Of a stretch of DNA of 64,000 nucleotides, positions 51,986 to 64,000 are shown in pieces. Source of the DNA: Zoroaster sp. YZ-2022 (lineage: Eukaryota > Echinodermata > Asteroidea > Forcipulatida > Zoroasteridae); contig CM055822.1 of NCBI GenBank assembly GCA_029582265.1, positions 4,461,057-4,525,056 of the forward strand, read 5' to 3'. Made by a program: the position numbers and the translations under genes. The number at the start of each line of letters is the position of its first letter. Position 1 is the stretch's first letter. The notes below the pieces were generated by a model, which had not been told where the DNA came from, searched no databases, and saw only the letters and a list, made by a program, of their open reading frames with translations.

Positions 51986-52874
51986 CAGTGGCGCACCCAG
52001 GATTTGATTGGGGGGGGGGGCTCAAAATATTTTTATTTGAAATCCAATATGGGGGAGAGACATGGCTGACCCAAACCATAACCGCTGGCGCGGCTGCAGC
52101 CATGTCCCTAGTCGTGCTCGTCAGTGAACCTACGGAACATGTTAAATGTTTCCTGGTGGTTTCTAGTCATAAAAAGAAGACATTATGGCATGATTCGGAC
52201 TCGTAGGGTTTTACCTTCCATATAATTTCCTCCTCTTGATGTAAAGAACTTGAGCTTGTTTCGTCTGCAAGATTTCTATAGTTAAATACTTTCATTGCGT
52301 GGACGTAAAGTTTGTGATCATTCCGGGCGGAGCTAAATTTTTTCAAACACGAATTTGGCGGCAAAACCAAATCCCAATATTATCCAATCGGTGTTTGCTA
52401 AAAGAGTGTCACATAATCTTTGTAAATTAAAACCCAATCCTGGGCCATTATGTACAAACTGGAAAGGAGTTGATTATAATGCGGGCGTGTTTAAATTTTA
52501 CGAGTAACCTCAACGACAGTCAACGACCTCAACACGAGAAACGGACAACAGAAAATGAAAATAAAATTAAGTAAAGCTGCTCCCTGATCAGGGTGCACCA
52601 TGGCAGGGGGGGGGGGGAGAATGTGTAAAAATGCTTGTTATATATACTGGTGGCCCTTCAAGCTTACATGCACATGCATACGCAACGCCGTAAAATATAA
52701 TAGTGAGTGGAATAAATGGAAAACTTTCTCCTGAGTCCCCATCCCTTGTACCACTGCCCTATACTCCTTGCCGAACTCCTCTGTAGACAAGACTTGGGCT
52801 TAGATTTTGCTCTTTCCTGGCTCCTTCTTTAAAAAAAATAATAAAACATCAGCCCCCCCTTGGGTGCGCCACTG
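51986..52874. mobile_element. hAT-like element, 8-bp duplication CCGCCGGC
   Basis: CCGCCGGC at 51978-51985 and 52875-52882. Inverted ends CAGTGGCGCACCCARGG with G/C-runs. Open frames inside show no transposase motif. Confidence 0.92.
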
Positions 52875-53517
52875 CCGCCGGCAATAAATTTACACTGGTG
52901 CTCGTTGGGACACCCCAAATGTAACCATGGTCTAAACAATTAAACACATTACATTATGTACTAGATTATTACTTTAGATTGGCCTACCTAGCTTGGCTCC
53001 AGACGAGGGCGGTACAGTCCTCTGTGCAGAACCTGCTACTCTCAATTAACATCCCTTCATATTACCATCGCTTGAAAGGTCTGTAAAAATTTAACAGGTG
53101 GAGCTGTGTATAATTTCTGAGTGTTGGTGGGTTCTGGACAAATCTATCTAAACAGATGCATACTATGGAGAGAATCGTTATCTCTGTACTAACAAAGTAA
53201 CATCATTTTGATTTCAGCCAAAACACTACCTTCTGTTTACATAGATGTGCCATCACTATAATTTATAAAGAATTCCGAATCAGGGTAGGGGTGGGAGGGA
53301 ATATATTTTCCCCAAAGAGTTCAGATGAGAACCAAAGACTTCGTATATACCACATCAGCCAAACTAGCCAATTAGCTTATGATAAAAAATACTGCAAAAC
53401 TGCATTAAACAACAGCAGATATACATGTACATTAGCTCTACTGTTGAATTATATCATTCAAATGGTTTTGAACGATGCTGGTACTATGCCAGCATATGCG
53501 ATGTATGCCAAATATAT

Positions 53518-53683
53518 GTGTGGTGAATGTATCTAAATTGTGCATGGTACTATCTACACAGCTTATCCACCATTCATAAACGGACAGCTGTATACTGTGT
53601 GGTGAATGCATCTAAACTGTACATTGTACGTGTTACTGTTATCTACACAGCTAATCCACCATTCATAAATGGACAGTTGTCTG
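53518..53683. repeat. About 85-bp direct duplication
   Basis: Two copies with GTGTGGTGAATGYATCTAAA, ATCTACACAGCT and CCACCATTCATAAA. Confidence 0.88.
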
Positions 53684-53876
53684 GTTTTGAATGGTCAGTC
53701 AACCTACTGAAAAGTGTACCAAGAGTAGGAGTGTTAAACAGACATGCGAAAGGCTCCGCTCATAATGTTGCATCATTCACATCTTCTGTACTAACCATTG
53801 TTTTCTAGAATTTAGGAATGAGTACTTTTTCCTAAAATTGAACTGGAAGTTATTTCACTTTTCTTCAAAATGACGG

Positions 53877-53955
53877 CACCTCCTAAGAAAAACATTTCTT
53901 GGGAAGATTAAAACCATCGTCAGCTGTACACCAATTATGTTTTACATAAAACCAT
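53877..53955 (+). repeat. Dispersed ACCATCGTCAGC motif, copy 6
   Basis: Diverged copy with ATTTCTTGGGAAGATTAAAA and TACACCAATTATG, preceded by TGAACTGGAAGTTATTTC as near 39855. Confidence 0.45.
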
Positions 53956-54066
53956 TATTATTTCGAATTACAAATCATTTGCCTTAACTTTATATTAGGA
54001 CGTGCTGTACCTCAAATCTTATTCAATATTAATTTCTATAATATACTGAGACGCAATAGAAACTTA

Positions 54067-54723
54067 CATGGGCGTCAACAGGTGGGGGACGGGGGGACAT
54101 GTGACCCCCACTTTTGAAAGTGGGGGGATATCATATCGTTTGTCCCCCCCCCCCTTTTCAGAACAATAATATAAAAAAATGGCAGGCATATGTTCGATTT
54201 TTTGTATCAATTGCTGACTCAAATAGAATCAAACTCGATATTAGTGAAAACAGCCATTTTTCGACTCATCAAAATCATCAAAAATTAGAGGCAGACGAAC
54301 CGTTGCCGCCGTGTATGCCTACTAGGTAGACCTATAACGTTACGCACGGAGACAGAGGAGGTGGACGCTTAATATTCCTGATACAGTAGGAACATATTAG
54401 AAGCCAGCCGCGCAGGCATGTTTTCCAACGCTGCTCACTATGCACAAACGGCGTGCGGTGCAGAATGTCAGCGACACTTTTTTGAGACATGCGCACTGAA
54501 AGCCAAAGATCGTATTGCGTGCGTATATATTTTCGCCCCCAGTTCATAGCGTTATACGGGGCGAGCAGGCGATTCGACGTCGCTTGTTTCTAACGTTACT
54601 CACGCAAACAATCTCTAAGGGCAAGGGGATACCCCCTCCCCTTAGATAACTCCCCAGGACACAGATCACTAATTGGGGCTCATGTCCCCCCCCCCCACTT
54701 TTCATAAGCTGTTGACGCCCATG
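54067..54723. mobile_element. hAT-like element, 8-bp duplication GAAACTTA (copy 2 of 2)
   Basis: GAAACTTA at 54059-54066 and 54724-54731. Same ends and interior as 35829-36601, with an internal deletion and local replacement around 54520-54600. Confidence 0.95.
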
Positions 54724-55256
54724 GAAACTTACCACTTGTTTTGGAATAGCATAAAATTGTAATGGTTCAAAATAAGACAACAACAATTTGGATTAGAAAT
54801 GTTGGCATTTTATTGAGGAAATGTCCACGTTTTGTCCACTGTACTCGATCCCATCTGTATCCACTTCACCGCGAGTGCACATATTACATTTGTGCATTGT
54901 GATTACTGATAATTTAAGGTCGAAAAAGTTTCTATTGCGTCTCAGTATATTTGTGAATTTCAGAGTACCAAACAAACTTGTTTGCCTGAACTATGAGGTT
55001 CTTCATCCCTACAGAGGGCGCTTCAAATGTCTACAAATCTCTCAATTGGCTTACCACCATTCATAAACTGTGGCCAATCACAGTACCTAATACACAATAC
55101 ATGACCACCCAAATCTAGGACAAAGGAAATACTCGAGCCCACTGTTTGGTTGTGGGTTTATGTTCGGGGACAAACAATACACGTCCTGTACACAAAATGC
55201 ATTTATAAATTGTTTCAGCAATGGAAACTAGCAGGCATTCATTTAAGTAAGAATTC

Positions 55257-55412
55257 AGGACGATAAGAGCATACTGATCGAAATGTCGAGTTGTAACCTC
55301 CAGTTCTTTTCAGAACTAATTACTACTCAATAGAGTATTTCACATGGTGTCACCGCAATTAGTCTTCCTTATCCTCTTCACTATGCAAAGCTAAAAGTTT
55401 TACCTAAGGCAT
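55257..55412 (+). mobile_element. Foldback family, single arm
   Basis: AGAGCATACTGATCGAAATG to GTGTCACCGCAATTAGTCTT and GCAAAGCTAAAAGTTTTACC. Confidence 0.9.
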
Positions 55413-55854
55413 TCATTCATTTAACACTGCCCCCTCCCCATATTCTAATATTCTTTCAGGCAACTCAAAATCATCAATACATTTTGCTCAAAAGAAAGGA
55501 TTACGAACGTTATAACATTTAATTTGCCGAACACATCCAGTATATTTTTTTTAAATAAAATCTTTAAAAAAAATTGTAATCTGCCAATTCCTGATCTCGA
55601 CTCTTTTTCTAGAACTTTTTATTCAAACCAAATATTTTTTAATAGAAAAGTGGCGTTTAACAAATCAGGCACTCCAAAGATATTGTAATATTTCATGATC
55701 TAATATATAAGAAAGGATTACTTTTGGCAGATTGCAGATTTTCACACTTGCCAACAGACATAGTGAAAATGCAAAAAAAATTTTTTTAAATGAATTACTG
55801 CTATGATCCATTTCAAATTTATAATACATTTCAAGTTTTCTACAAAATTACAGG

Positions 55855-55915
55855 ATGTCAGACTGAATCATTTCTCAGAATGTTTGGTACCATCACCAAC
55901 TTCACATCAAGTTGC
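55855..55915 (+). repeat. Dispersed GGTACCATCACCAACTTCAC motif, copy 7
   Basis: TTTCTCAGAATGTTTGGTAC then the core. Closest to the consensus of the seven copies. Confidence 0.65.
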
Positions 55916-57851
55916 AATCTTTACACTTCCTTTAAGAAGGTTTGTCTATTTTCTTTTGATTTATCCAGAAGCTTAATTTGTTTAAATTTGTGTTAAATAC
56001 GATATTTAAAATTAAGCAAGTCTACTACAGCAGTACATTACCCTGCCCTGGGCAGAAGGCTGACATAATGACAGACAGGCAGTAACTAAACCATCGCCAA
56101 TTTTTTCCTGGGAAACCCGATTTTCCATCCTAAATCTGGACGTGGCTTGTAAGCTAAGCACAAGAGGGTATCAAAGATGAAAAAAGCTCCAGCCAGTTGA
56201 TGATGCCTGCAATTGAAAAGAAGAAACAAGGTCATAATACAACTGCACAGCATGTAACAACCTGGTGATGTATGCTACACCAACGCAACTCAGATGAGCA
56301 ACTGTCTCTTTGCATACATTACTGATTTGCTCATGTACTTGTTGAGTAAAAATACATGTATATAGGAAAAGCATTACAATTTTAGATATAATATACATGG
56401 TTAAGCTATTTTTAACCCCCCCCCCAACTATAAAAAAAATAAAAAGTGTTAAACTGAAACATTGGTTCGTAATCAGTAAATGCCCTGACCACCAAAATAA
56501 TATTACAAAAATATTTTTTTTAATATTTAAAAAAAAAATTATTTGGAGTGCTTTCCCCTTATTTAACCTTGAATATCAGAGGAACTTGTTAATATGTAAT
56601 CCTTAAGCACTAAGGTAAGCGACTAAGTTATATCTTGTGACAATATATAATAACCATGGTGATAAATGTGTAAGGTATAGTAGGCTTATTATAAACAGTC
56701 CACTCTTGCCGCATGTAATACCTTCAATTATATCCAAACACACCACTGGCCTTGTTTCATGAACCTGCGTTTAAGAGAGAAAGTAACAAATCAGATTTAT
56801 TCAAGATCAGATGCAAGATTTGTGACAAAGACAAGGATATTTCAACACACTATAATGAAATCAACTGTTTATTTTAATACAGATCATTTTTCTTTGGAAA
56901 TGTCTAATCCTAAATTCTCAAATTATCAACGAATCAAAAAAGAAAACCACCAAAGTAATGCAGTTACTACATAAAATCCTAAAATGAACCATTGGTTTAC
57001 ATATGTGAATCATACTATTTATATTCACTTAAAATTACCACAAATAACAACGCTGTTTAACATGCTGTGGCCATATTTATCAAGTACCCAGTATCCAAGT
57101 ATAGATATCAATGCACACAAGGTACCAGACTATTTTTCCTTCCAGCCTTGGTTTGGTCACATGGATTTGTATGCTAGAAAACAAGATGTCTGCACAGTGA
57201 TAAAGATCTAGATTCCAGCTTACCATCGGATAGCATTACTAAACAACATGAAAAGCTATATCACAATGGTATGCTTTTCTATGTGTACATACAGCCTATA
57301 GCAACATTTCTCTAGGATATAGGAGTAATCCTGTGTGCATTGGTTACTCTGTGCAGTTAACTTAAGCTGATTGTCAGCAATGATATTTACCTCTGAAGGC
57401 TGGTTTATACTTCAAACAAATGCAAACAATTACCACGTTAAAATAAGTCAAACTTAAGAGAATCACTCGCTGCAAATCTCAACTGTTGACATCACAATTC
57501 CCTACCAAGTGTTTTATGCAGCAATCAACATGGAACACCACCAAATAATTGTGCAATGGTTGTACAGACATGGTTAGCCCCAAATTACTGATTCAATAAG
57601 TGTTTTGTACAAACAAAAAACAGAACATTTTTACATGGACACCACAAAGGTATCTATGGATGGCAAGTGAAAAGGGTCCTGATAAATAAAATGATTTTAA
57701 CAATGGTCCTATTAAGTGGCCAAGATAAGTTATAGAATTTCAGTGCATAGTTACACTAACAAAATGAAGTACATCATCCACATACATAGATGTATTCCCT
57801 TATAGCAATAATATATTTACTACACTTGAAAAAACAAAACAAAATGGCAAT

Positions 57852-58232
57852 AAGCTTGAGCGATATCAATTTTTTTTCATCCACGATAAATCAACAAACA
57901 TATATCGCGATTTTTGATAGTATCACAATCATTTATGCATGATTGATTTAGAGCTGATAACCACAAGCATCACAATAAATCACAAATTCGTTTGCATAGC
58001 GTGTATGTACTGCTGAAGTAGTTTCTTACTTCCAAAAGCTGAAAAGACTGTCCTCATTTTGTTTCCATGGAATTAGTGAATTGACTCACAATGGCGATTT
58101 TTTTTAATGACGATATATTTTGTTAATTGTGATTTGCCTGTATCTCGATAACTTAAAAAGGTTCTCATTATCGTAATCGAATAAAAAAGGTATCGCGATA
58201 TTCGATATTATCGTGTTATCGCCCATGCTTAA
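57852..58232. mobile_element. hAT-like MITE, 8-bp duplication ATGGCAAT
   Basis: ATGGCAAT at 57844-57851 and 58233-58240. Imperfect ends AAGCTTGAGCGATA and TTAAGCATGGGCGATA; interior full of ATCGCGATA motifs. Confidence 0.85.
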
Positions 58233-58720
58233 ATGGCAATGAGATAATATTGATCATGCACTTTTGAGTGACAATAAAATATTTTAGAAAATATCTTGAG
58301 ATATTATTACAGCATTATTACCATAATTAAAGATGTTTATGAATATAATTCTGCCAAATAAATCACGCTCATATTAAAAGCAAATGATAAGCTTTGTTTT
58401 AGAAGAATGAAGTTTATGTTTCTTGCATCTATGTGTATTCTAACAAACTGTGCATAAACTGTATACACCTAGTGAATCTTATCCAAGGGCAGATCTAGGA
58501 ATTGTAGGAGACAGGATTGCAGGTTGCCCTCTTCGCATGGGGCCCAGGGGCGAAGCCATGTTGGAGGGTTCAGAAGGCAATACCCATTGAAACTCATTTT
58601 TGTGAACAAATATAATGCAAGGTTGACAATTTATAATTGTTTACAATTAATTTGCTAATTTTACCATGCCACCTGGATCAGCCTTTGTTATGGTTCTCAG
58701 AATAGCCAATAATTGATTTA

Positions 58721-58864
58721 ATAATTGTTGCCTGGCGTGATGGGGGTCCATGGCGTTTTGTACACCCGAGGGGGCTGATGGCACCCGAGGCGAAGCCGAG
58801 GGTGCCATCAGCCCCCGAGGGTGTACAAAACCCATGGACCCCCATCACGCCAGGCAACAATTAT
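58721..58864. repeat. 144-bp near-perfect GC-rich palindrome
   Basis: ATAATTGTTGCCTGGCGTGA and GGGGGTCCATGG pair with the mirror arm around CGAGGCGAAGCCGAGG. Only one or two bases are unpaired before the centre. Confidence 0.97.
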
Positions 58865-58867
58865 TTT

Positions 58868-59359
58868 GTTATACCATGGTATTAGATTACGTTACCGAAG
58901 AAATCTTCCAGTAAACTGTCTAAGTCTGTAACTGGAAGTGTCTGGAAGTTGCTGTCATCTCGTCCCGTTTCGTTGCAGTATTCGCGAACTATTCGTACTG
59001 CATGCATGGTCGAAGCGAACAAATTCACACACAGCAGACAAGTTGTTTAGCTGGTCCTTACAGTGCATCAAATTGAAATATAGCGTGTTCTGCGGAGTAC
59101 CAGCAATATAACAACCTCGGTCGCTGTTTTCACTTCTTGCAATCAAAAGTAGCACTTGTGAAAGATATATGGGGATGATACTCCCGGGGACGATCAGGGT
59201 GATGTACCACTCTTGAGAGGTGAACATCACTTTTTGAGTGACGTCAGAGGTGAACATCACTTTTTGAATGACGTCACGAGGGTAACATGAAGATTTGTGA
59301 TTTGTCATGTGACAGGCTTTCGACCAATGAAATTACACAATCTAAGACCATGGTATAAC
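58868..59359. mobile_element. Element bounded by GTTATACCATGGT inverted repeats
   Basis: Arms of about 21 bp with one mismatch (GTTATACCATGGTNTTAGAT). Inside: two 31-bp direct repeats GAGGTGAACATCACTTTTTG with TGACGTCA (59216-59275) and a 54-codon minus-strand frame. Confidence 0.65.
58882..59046 (-). pseudogene. 54-codon coding remnant, perhaps DUF3504/Crypton-like N-terminus
   Basis: Reads REYCNETGRDDSNFQTLPVT and DLDSLLEDFFGNV. This resembles the helical start of DUF3504 (ZMYM/Crypton-like) proteins, where a leucine-rich LxxLLxxFF stretch opens the domain. A possible GTAACG donor follows DFF. Fragment only; assignment is tentative. Confidence 0.3.
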
Positions 59360-60297
59360 AACTACATTTGTATACAGTGTGCATAACAGTGTGTACTTTC
59401 ATATAGGTTACAACATCACACAAAAATAAGAGTCATCAATTTGGACTGAAAGAAGAATGAATAAGTAAAAATGTTGGTGAAGAAGAATTGTCTTCATTAA
59501 AATATATTTTTTATTAAATCAGCAAAAACAGCCTTCTTTTTGTTTTTAAGATTTTAAAGATTTCCTGCATACACCATGAATGACAATGAATTGTGTGTAC
59601 ATCCCAAATGAAAAATTCACCCAAACATTTCATGACATTTCTTCAACTAGGCACAAGTTTAACTACACTTTTGTACCGTATTTAACTATCAAGTATAAAT
59701 CCATTTTATATGTACTTTGCACTGAGCTACTCACCTTCCCAAGAAAAAATAAACCTCTGTATCCATGACAATGCTGAAATTTATGTCACCAATTTGATTA
59801 AATGGTTTAATGCAAAAGAAGAAAAAAAAGAAAATTCATATATAAATGTGATCACCGCATTCTACACTAAACTGTGCAGTATTTACAAATTCAATTTAAA
59901 GTCCCTGTACATTACTGGTACTCTCAAAAAAAATATCATCATGATCAACAGGGCATGGAATCAGAGTGCTAGGTTTAAATTAACCCTCCTACAATCAGTG
60001 CTATTTTTGAAACAACCCATTCAGGCCACTCCAAGCCATTAGCTGTTGCCAGTGGCCTCCTATGGTTACCCTTCTGTACACTGTCACACCACAGAGATTA
60101 CAGGGTAAAGTGGTCTCCCATTGATACATTGCAGGCCATACTAATATGTTCAAACATTTACAGTGGCCTTGGGTGGCACACAGTTGTTTTTGTAAGATTA
60201 CTTGGAAAGAACAGCAGGCTTGTACATGTATGTACTGAAGGTTGCTAAAGAACAGAATTTAGTGGATCGGAGTGGCTTCCATGTGTACAAGGGTTAA

Positions 60298-60511
60298 AGG
60301 GATAATATTGTCATGATCAACAGGGCATGGAATCGGAGGGTTAGTTTCAGATTAACTCAGTGACTGAAAATAATGCCCCACATGATAAAGTCATATTACC
60401 GTTAATGCTGCATAATTGAGCCAGTAATTTTCAGTCACTGTGTTCATCTGAAACTGGGACATCGATTCCATGCCATTGAAAGTCTGCTCTGATTGTGAAG
60501 ATATTGTCGCT
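60298..60511. mobile_element. TTAA-flanked foldback MITE
   Basis: TTAA at 60294-60297 and 60512-60515. Ends AGGGATAATATTGTC and, in reverse, AGCGACAATATCTTC. Internal arms CAGTGACTGAAAATTA. A related partial copy lies at 59935-60000. Confidence 0.82.
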
Positions 60512-60650
60512 TTAAAATCACATATTTACAGATGTAGCTACTTTGTGATTTTAAGTTGATGAATAATGATATGCTGCTATATACAGCTACTTATACCCCA
60601 TCCCCCCAAAAAAACAAAAACAAACAAAACTTATAAACATTGTTTTGCGG

Positions 60651-60812
60651 TGACACCATGTGAAAATTTCTATTGAGTAGTAATTAGTTCTGAAAAGAAC
60701 CTCCAGCTCTTTTCAGAACTAATTACTACTCAATAGAGATTTTCATATGGTGTCACCGCAATTAGTCTTACTTATCCTCTTCACCATGCAAAGCTACAAG
60801 TTTTACCTAAAC
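60651..60812. mobile_element. Foldback family, compact two-arm copy
   Basis: GCGGTGACACCATGTGAAAA ... TTCTGAAAAGAACC meets its own reverse complement, then continues to GCAAAGCTACAAGTTTTACC. ACATTGTTTT flanks both sides (TSD-like). Lies just beyond the PRPF4B stop. Confidence 0.9.
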
Positions 60813-60859
60813 ATTGTTTTTCAAGAGATCTGCTTGCAATCATAATTGATCTGACACTT

Positions 60860-62811
<1,952 letters not shown>

Positions 62812-62892
62812 CTAAATGGTTTGTCTTCAAGACATGCGGTTCTTCCAAACAAATATAAAAGTGAATACATTGTGAATACAAAAGATCTATTT

Positions 62893-63040
62893 GTAGGTTT
62901 GCATCCTGCCCAAGTCGCCTGTGGAGTTTTTTCCTCTGACACTCGGAAAGTACAGAGTATGCAGTGCTTCATACATACATCGATGTAAGGGCAAAAATTC
63001 AATCAATTGTCTATGAATATATACGTCAGTGTAGGCCAAA
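62893..63040 (+). mobile_element. SINE family B, 5'-truncated
   Basis: Starts in the B box (GGTTTGCATCCTGCC) and keeps CAAGTCGCCTGTGGAG and AGAGTATGCAGTGC. Confidence 0.8.
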
Positions 63041-63102
63041 AATAAATTCAATTGTCTGTGAATATCATCGTAAATACCGTTATTCAAATGACCAAAGAAT
63101 GT

Positions 63103-63183
63103 TACTGATGATGGATTCGAACCTGTAACCTCTGGAGTTGTTGTTTCAACCGAGCTGACCAGCCCTATGGTCCGGGGTTGACC
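63103..63183 (-). mobile_element. Third tRNA-like SINE head
   Basis: In reverse: TGGTCAGCTCGGTTGAAAC and GGTTCGAATCCATC, A- and B-box like. No clear body. Confidence 0.55.
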
Positions 63184-63237
63184 CACATATCAATTTGTCT
63201 AGGAGTATTTTAAAGAAATAGACTTAATATATTACAA

Positions 63238-63600
63238 ATAATAATAATAATAATGTGTGGACTTATATAGCGCATGTATCCACCAACTGAGTGGTGCTCA
63301 AGGCGCATTATATTATTACCCCTGCTCATGAGGCTCATAAGGATCATAAATCATTCCTGAAACCATCTCAGCTCCCTGGGGAGTATACAGCTCAATTGCT
63401 GCCATTACAGCGCATATAGGGCTAATCAACCAACTCTGCCCTCACAGGTACCCATTTAACCCCTGGGTGGAGAGAAGCAATTATGGTTAAGTGTCTTGCT
63501 CAAGGACACAAGTGTCACGGCCGGAATTCGAACCCACATTCTGCTGCTAACACCAGAACTTGAGTCCGGTAAGCTAGACCGCACGGCCACGACACTCCAT
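63238..63600 (-). mobile_element. SINE family A, full length
   Basis: Reverse orientation; (TTA)n tail at 63238, GCGCTATATAAGTC tail, body and tRNA-like head ending at GGAGTGTCGTGG. Lies in a PRPF4B intron. Confidence 0.95.
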
Positions 63601-63740
63601 AGAGTAAATTTACTTATGTGGGATATGAACCCGAGCCCTCTGTATTGGCATATTCAACCTAGCATCATAATGAGCTGAAAATTTCCCCTACAAAAAAAAA
63701 CGGCCAGTACAACCATACACAAGCAAGCTTACTGTCTCAA

Positions 63741-64000
63741 GGGAAGGTACACCATTTGTAATTACCACATTATCAAATCGACAAAGTATTGTCTAAAAAA
63801 AATTATCTGGTGTAAACTTGGTACACGTATGACGGTATGAATCATCCTGAGAACTAATTACATCTATAAAGTGCTTTCGGCAACTTCTTGTAAAACATAA
63901 AAACAACATGTAAAAGTTTCAGTTTTTTTCTCAAAAGTGTGAGTACCTATTGTGATAATATTTTTACAGGTATTTATTCATTTCTTTAAAACCAGAGGGT
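63741..64000 (+). mobile_element. Left part of a GGGAAGGTACACC MITE, cut by window end
   Basis: Begins AAGGGAAGGTACACCATTTG, as in the single end at 39670; no right end before 64000. Confidence 0.5.

Larger units (their letters stand above)
50519..60859. other. Intergenic region between CUB-LDLa and PRPF4B
   Basis: Contains the listed transposons and AT-rich sequence. A piece at 50770-50995 ends in GTACCTTCCCTTTAA, like the 23406 MITE family. From 55900 to 57840 and 59380 to 59920 I see no features beyond AT-richness; small frames there have no recognised family. Confidence 0.55.

Noticed and set aside
51757..52206. 149-codon plus-strand frame
   Set aside because: Crosses the junction of two transposons with G-runs; no conserved motif.

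Overview
The window is animal nuclear DNA: genes broken by GT-AG introns, AT-rich introns, and a dense load of short DNA transposons, tRNA-derived SINEs and minisatellites. The genes and the SINE types suggest a marine invertebrate deuterostome, perhaps an ambulacrarian such as an echinoderm. That placement is inference from repeat style and is weak. No bacterial operon, CRISPR array or genuine tRNA/rRNA gene was seen. Most long open frames in the window are not genes; many lie inside repeats.

Four protein-coding loci are supported. (1) Minus strand, 589-20324: MARCHF6, the ER-membrane E3 ubiquitin ligase, running off the left edge. Eleven coding exons were placed by family resemblance and matching splice phases; one short exon (between 8244 and 11837) was not found. 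(2) Plus strand, 20553-32780: a complete nine-exon WDR88-like seven-blade WD40 protein with a Cys4 tail. Its ATG lies only 228 bp from the MARCHF6 ATG, so the two form a head-to-head pair with a shared promoter interval. (3) Plus strand, 41069-50518: a five-exon single-pass membrane protein with signal anchor/peptide, CUB domain, LDL-receptor class A module, one transmembrane helix and a Gly/Ser/Asn-rich cytoplasmic tail. (4) Minus strand, 60860-62778: the last three coding exons of PRPF4B (PRP4 kinase), running off the right edge.

The rest is repeat territory. It includes hAT-like elements with 8-bp target duplications, elements flanked by TTAA or TAA/TTA, foldback elements with GATCAGAGCATACTGATCGA arms, and a CR1/L2-like LINE 3' end split by a nested MITE. 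It also includes two main tRNA-SINE families, of which the main one shares its 3' tail with the LINE, and tandem arrays of 61, 101, 52 and about 20 bp. Intergenic space is 32781-41068 and 50519-60859. In both I see repeats and AT-rich sequence but no recognisable gene, apart from one unexplained coding-like ORF at 36622-36975.

The most interesting points are the divergent MARCHF6/WDR88 promoter, a probable U12-type intron in MARCHF6 (2370-4887), the LINE/SINE tail partnership, two sister hAT elements with intact 8-bp duplications, and several clear nesting events that give relative insertion ages.
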